Below are positions 35,018-37,965 of a stretch of DNA of 37,965 nt, piece after piece. Numbering within the stretch: the first letter of the stretch is position 1; every line of letters begins with the position of its first letter. Both the position numbers and the translations under genes were made by a program. Origin of the DNA: Gammaproteobacteria bacterium (GTDB lineage Bacteria > Pseudomonadota > Gammaproteobacteria > Ga0077536); NCBI GenBank assembly GCA_020849475.1, contig JADLGE010000028.1:1-37965 (forward strand), given 5' to 3'. Below the pieces are notes generated by a model. It did no database searches and was not told the DNA's origin. It saw nothing but the letters and a program-made list of their open reading frames with translations.

Positions 35018-35293
35018 GTGGCGCTTCATCGCGAACCGGACGAGGCCGCGGCGCAAGCGCTGGAGATCCCGTTTCGAGAATTGTCCGAGGGCGCCCTGCG
35101 CGGCGTCATCGAGGCCTTCGTGCTGCGCGAGGGCACCGACTATGGCGAGACGCCGCATTCGCTGCAAGACAAGGTCCAGCAGGTGCTGCGTCAGCTCGAA
35201 CGGGGCGAGGCGCGCATCGTGTTCGACCCGCTCACCGAGTCGGTGGATATCGTCGTCACCGTCAGTGTGCGACGGCGCGTCGTCGAGGATTGA
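35018..35293 (+). CDS. yheU: YheU/UPF0270 family protein
   Basis: This 91-residue protein from a GTG start contains IPFRELSEGALRGVIEAFVL and REGTDYGETPHSLQDKVQQV, nearly the same as E. coli YheU (FVLREGTDYGE). The first 16 residues extend beyond the usual N-terminus, so an internal start near IPF cannot be excluded. The family has a small solved fold but no assigned function. It ends 6 bp before the stop of the converging hslO gene. Its presence supports a gammaproteobacterial origin. Confidence 0.87.
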   Translation: MALHREPDEAAAQALEIPFRELSEGALRGVIEAFVLREGTDYGETPHSLQDKVQQVLRQLERGEARIVFDPLTESVDIVVTVSVRRRVVED

Positions 35294-35299
35294 AGCGCG

Positions 35300-36256
35300 C
35301 TACTGAAGAGTACCCGACGAGGCCGACAAATCCAGTGCCGGCGTGAACATGCCGCCCACGTCGATGTTGTCGAAGTGGTAGAGCAGGCCGCAGAAATCAC
35401 AGCCCACTTCCACACGACCGCGCTCGGCAATGATGTCATCGAGCTCGGCACGGCCGAGGCCGAGCAGCATGGCCTGCACACGCTCACGCGAGCAGGTGCA
35501 GCGAAAACCCACGGGCCGGGCCTCGAAGCGGCGCAGGTCTTCCTGCCAGAACAGGCGTCGCAGAATGGTGTCGGTATCGAGACCGAGCAGTTCTTCGCGC
35601 GTCAGTGAGCTGCCGAGATGGGCAATGCGATTGAAGTCTTCATCGAGCCCGATACGGTCTTCATCGCGCTCGTCGCCGAGATTGCCGGCGCCGCCGCGCG
35701 GCATGCGCTGCAGCAGCAGACCGGCCGCGATGTCGTCGTTGGCGGCCAGCACCAGGCGCGTGTCGAGCTGTTCGGATTGCAGCATGTAATGTTCCAGCAC
35801 TTCGGCGATCGCGTGCAGCGCCTGGCCGTCGTCGCCGTACAGGGGCACGATGCCTTGATAGGGCAGCGTGCCGGTAGGCCGGTCGCGCGCATCGAGGGTG
35901 ATGGCGCAGCGCCCGCCGACATCGACCAGTTGCGCCAGACCGGCGTCGTCCGCGACTTCGCCCGTGACCTGCGCGGTGGCGCGAAACGTGAGGTCGGCGT
36001 TGATCTCGGCCACCGCCAGCTTGAGTGCGCCCTGGCCGTGCAGCTGCAGGATGAGCGCGCCATCGAACTTGATATTGGAGTGCATGAGCAGCCCGGCCGC
36101 CGCCATCTCACCGAGCAGATTGCGCACCGGCGCCGGATAGCCGCCGCTCACCTGGCGTCGCGCCAGCGCCTCGCGCCATCCCTGCGTCACGCGCACCAAC
36201 GCGCCGCGCACCGGCAGACCTTCAAACAGAAAACGATGTATCAACCCGGACTGCAC
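35300..36256 (-). CDS. hslO: Redox-regulated chaperone Hsp33
   Basis: I choose the GTG at 36256 (318 residues) because GGCGGAG precedes it and the product then begins just before LIHRFLFEGLPVRGALVRVT, matching the Hsp33 start (LHRYLFENFAVRGELVTV). A longer frame to 36343 lacks homology. The body has SNIKFDGALILQLHGQGALK and YMLQSEQLDTRLVLA. The C-terminal zinc centre is intact: FRCTCSRERV (CxC) and VGCDFCG (CxxC). Hsp33 is activated by disulfide formation under oxidative stress and holds unfolded proteins. It converges with yheU and is divergent from the crotonase gene. Confidence 0.95.
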   Translation of the reverse strand: MQSGLIHRFLFEGLPVRGALVRVTQGWREALARRQVSGGYPAPVRNLLGEMAAAGLLMHSNIKFDGALILQLHGQGALKLAVAEINADLTFRATAQVTGEVADDAGLAQLVDVGGRCAITLDARDRPTGTLPYQGIVPLYGDDGQALHAIAEVLEHYMLQSEQLDTRLVLAANDDIAAGLLLQRMPRGGAGNLGDERDEDRIGLDEDFNRIAHLGSSLTREELLGLDTDTILRRLFWQEDLRRFEARPVGFRCTCSRERVQAMLLGLGRAELDDIIAERGRVEVGCDFCGLLYHFDNIDVGGMFTPALDLSASSGTLQ

Positions 36257-36380
36257 GCTGACTCCGCCGAACCCTTGAAATTGAGCTGCGATTATTGATG
36301 CTGCCGGACGGACGGTCCAGCGCCGCGCCGACTGCGTGTACATTAGGGCCAGTCAGCGAATGCCAAGGGGGAGCACCGTC

Positions 36381-37256
36381 ATGAACGCCATCAGCGAATT
36401 CACTTTCATCCAGTACGAGACGCCCGAGGATGGCATTGCGCGCATCTGGCTCAACCGGCCTGACACCGCCAACGCGCAGGACACCCGCTTTCTTTACGAA
36501 TTGAACGCGGCCTTCGACAAGGCGGCCCACGATGAAGACATTCGCGTCATCATCCTCGCCGCGCGCGGCAAGCATTTTTCTTCGGGGCACGATCTCGGTG
36601 AAAAGAACTGGCACGCCGCCATGCACGATTATCCGACGGTCGGCACCATGTGTGGCTTCACCTGCGCCGGCGCCGAAGCGCAGATGGCGCGCGAGGAAGA
36701 AATCTACATCGGCTTCAGCGAACGCTGGCGCAATATTCCCAAGCCGACCATCGCCGCCGTGCAGGGCAAGTGCATCGCCGGCGGACTCATGCTGGCATGG
36801 CCCTGTGATCTCATCATTGCCAGTGACGATGCGAGCTTCACCGATCCGACCGTGAGCTTCGGCGTTGGCGGCGTCGAGTTCTTCAATCACCTGTGGGAGG
36901 TCGGTGCGCGCAAGGCCAAGGAAATGTTGTTCACCTCCGATGCCCTCAGTGCCGAAGATGCCTTGCGTCTTGGCATGGTCAATCAGATCGTGCCGCGCGC
37001 CGAACTCGAAGAAGCGGCACTCACGATGGCGCGCAAATGCGCGGCCAAGTCGCGCTTCGCGCTCAAGATGGCCAAGAAAGCCATCAACGGTGCACAGGAT
37101 GCGCAGGGTCGCGATGTCGCGATGCAGAACGCCTTTCATCTGCACCAGCTCGCCCACACCCATTGGCTGAAGGTTTATGACTTCCTGATGGATCCGAGCG
37201 GCCTGCCGGAAGCGACGCGCCGCGCGCTCGGCATCAAGACCGCTGACGGAAGTTAA
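36381..37256 (+). CDS. Crotonase-fold (enoyl-CoA hydratase-like) protein lacking both canonical glutamates
   Basis: The ATG at 36381 follows AAGGGGGAG, giving 291 residues. The crotonase fold is clear: HFSSGHDLG, GKCIAGGLMLAWPCDLIIAS and GARKAKEMLFTSDALSAEDA. Aligned to rat enoyl-CoA hydratase, Glu144 is Met137 (GGLML) and Glu164 is Thr157 (FTDPTVSFG), so a normal syn-hydratase mechanism is unlikely; an alternative CoA-thioester reaction is more probable. An acidic residue near 166 (GGVEFF) could serve. It is followed after 15 bp by an acyl-CoA dehydrogenase, suggesting a beta-oxidation-type unit. Confidence 0.88.
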   Translation: MNAISEFTFIQYETPEDGIARIWLNRPDTANAQDTRFLYELNAAFDKAAHDEDIRVIILAARGKHFSSGHDLGEKNWHAAMHDYPTVGTMCGFTCAGAEAQMAREEEIYIGFSERWRNIPKPTIAAVQGKCIAGGLMLAWPCDLIIASDDASFTDPTVSFGVGGVEFFNHLWEVGARKAKEMLFTSDALSAEDALRLGMVNQIVPRAELEEAALTMARKCAAKSRFALKMAKKAINGAQDAQGRDVAMQNAFHLHQLAHTHWLKVYDFLMDPSGLPEATRRALGIKTADGS

Positions 37257-37271
37257 GGCTCGGCGACCGCC

Positions 37272-37965
37272 ATGCATTGCCTCGCCACCTTGAGCGATGA
37301 AGAGCACGCGTTTCGCCTCGACGTGCGCGCCTTCCTGGCGCGTGAACTCGACCCGGCGCTGGCCGCCGCCGACGACCGGCAGCGCAGCTTCGTCGCCCAT
37401 CATGAACGCGGCAATCGCTGGATAGACCGCCTGCGGCCACGGCGCTGGCATGCGGGCCTGTGGCCGCGCGAGCACGGCGGCGCCGGTCTGACGCCGATGC
37501 AGAACTACATCCTGCAGTACGAGCAGGGTCTCGCTGGTGCGCCGGCGCCGCCGCCCATGGGCCTGGCTTATGTCGGCCCGACGCTCATCCGTTACGGCAC
37601 GGCCGCGCAAAAGTCGCGCTTCCTGCCGCCGCTCCTCGACGGCCAGGATCACTGGTGCCAGGGCTTTTCCGAACCCGGCGCGGGCTCGGACCTTGCGCGC
37701 GTCGCGACTTTCGCCGCAAGGCACGGCGCGCGCTACGTCATCAACGGTTCAAAAATCTGGACCACCGACGCCCACCACGCCAACCGCATCTTTCTCTTGC
37801 TGCGCACCCGTCGCGATGATTCCCGCGAGGCCATGAGCTTTTTCCTGGTCGACATGAAAACGCGCGGCGTCAGCGTGCGCCCGATACGCATGTTGACGGG
37901 CGATCATGAATTCAACCAGGTGTTTTTCGACGACGTGGAAGTGAGCGAAGAAGATCGTCTCGGCG
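37272..37965 (+). CDS. Acyl-CoA dehydrogenase, cut by the window edge
   Basis: The frame is open from the ATG at 37272 to the last base (231 codons visible). It starts MHCLATLSDEEHAFRLDVRA and has WCQGFSEPGAGSDLARVATF, VINGSKIWTTDAHHANRIFL and MLTGDHEFNQVFFDDVEVSE, giving the N-terminal and middle domains of a FadE-type dehydrogenase. The C-terminal domain is outside the window. It begins 15 bp after the crotonase stop with only a weak ribosome-binding site, so coupling is likely. This is the fifth acyl-CoA dehydrogenase in the window. Confidence 0.9.
   Translation, partial: MHCLATLSDEEHAFRLDVRAFLARELDPALAAADDRQRSFVAHHERGNRWIDRLRPRRWHAGLWPREHGGAGLTPMQNYILQYEQGLAGAPAPPPMGLAYVGPTLIRYGTAAQKSRFLPPLLDGQDHWCQGFSEPGAGSDLARVATFAARHGARYVINGSKIWTTDAHHANRIFLLLRTRRDDSREAMSFFLVDMKTRGVSVRPIRMLTGDHEFNQVFFDDVEVSEEDRLG

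Noticed and set aside
36222..37724. 500-codon minus-strand frame across the crotonase gene
   Set aside because: Overlaps two well-supported plus-strand genes and has no recognisable domain.
1..37965. CRISPR array, tRNA/rRNA genes, integrase or insertion sequence
   Set aside because: No regularly spaced repeats, no cloverleaf or rRNA-like sequence, and no transposase or integrase motifs were seen; the palindromes are dispersed rather than arrayed.

Overview
The window looks like a chromosomal stretch from a high-GC gammaproteobacterium that degrades lipids or other CoA-linked substrates. Three markers support this: a YaiL-type DUF2058 protein with its characteristic C-terminus, a YheU/UPF0270 protein, and a convergent Hsp33 gene. 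A perfect FNR/ANR box and an MdtABC-type efflux operon also fit. The many acyl-CoA dehydrogenases, luciferase-like monooxygenases, EthD-like proteins, an SDR and hydrolases resemble the catabolic repertoire of environmental steroid-, alkane- or aromatic-degrading lineages; the exact taxon cannot be fixed by eye. I see no rRNA, tRNA, CRISPR array, integrase or transposase.

Layout. 1-2.5 kb: an FNR box, a luciferase-like monooxygenase, an exported phosphatase-like protein and yaiL. 2.5-7.8 kb: an envelope-stress-like module. A response regulator and an unusual histidine kinase (minus strand, ATGA overlap) are divergent from a short PspA-like coiled-coil protein, a polytopic membrane protein and an exported von Willebrand A protein (plus strand). 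The shared intergenic region carries two tandem 11-bp direct repeats resembling a CpxR/OmpR-type site. 8-9 kb: an SMP-30/gluconolactonase-like gene. 9-14.6 kb, minus strand: EthD-EthD protein, carboxymuconolactone-decarboxylase-like protein, MFS exporter, EthD-like protein and a pair of acyl-CoA dehydrogenases. 14.6-15.7 kb: a long non-coding stretch, then an ANTAR response regulator. 15.75-19.7 kb, minus strand: a second acyl-CoA dehydrogenase pair, a 61-residue protein and a second luciferase-like monooxygenase. 19.9-23.5 kb: two alpha/beta hydrolases, an SDR, a small secreted protein and another EthD protein. 23.7-32.4 kb: a four-gene RND efflux operon (adaptor, two permeases, outer-membrane factor), every junction overlapping by 4 nt. 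32.5-37.97 kb: amidase, aldo/keto reductase, yheU, hslO, a crotonase-fold protein, and an acyl-CoA dehydrogenase cut by the window edge.

Two families of perfect palindromes, one built on TAGGTGCGAAT and one on GTCAGACT, each with a TC or GA centre, recur between genes. They look like REP/REPIN elements. Four genes use a TAG stop codon that lies inside, or at the edge of, such an element.

The most system-like part is the 2.5-7.8 kb module: sensor kinase, regulator, candidate operator, PspA-like protein, membrane protein and VWA protein, apparently self-contained. Other points for follow-up are the FNR box in front of an oxygen-using enzyme family, the repeat-derived stop codons, the ANTAR regulator with a long leader, and a crotonase lacking both canonical catalytic glutamates.
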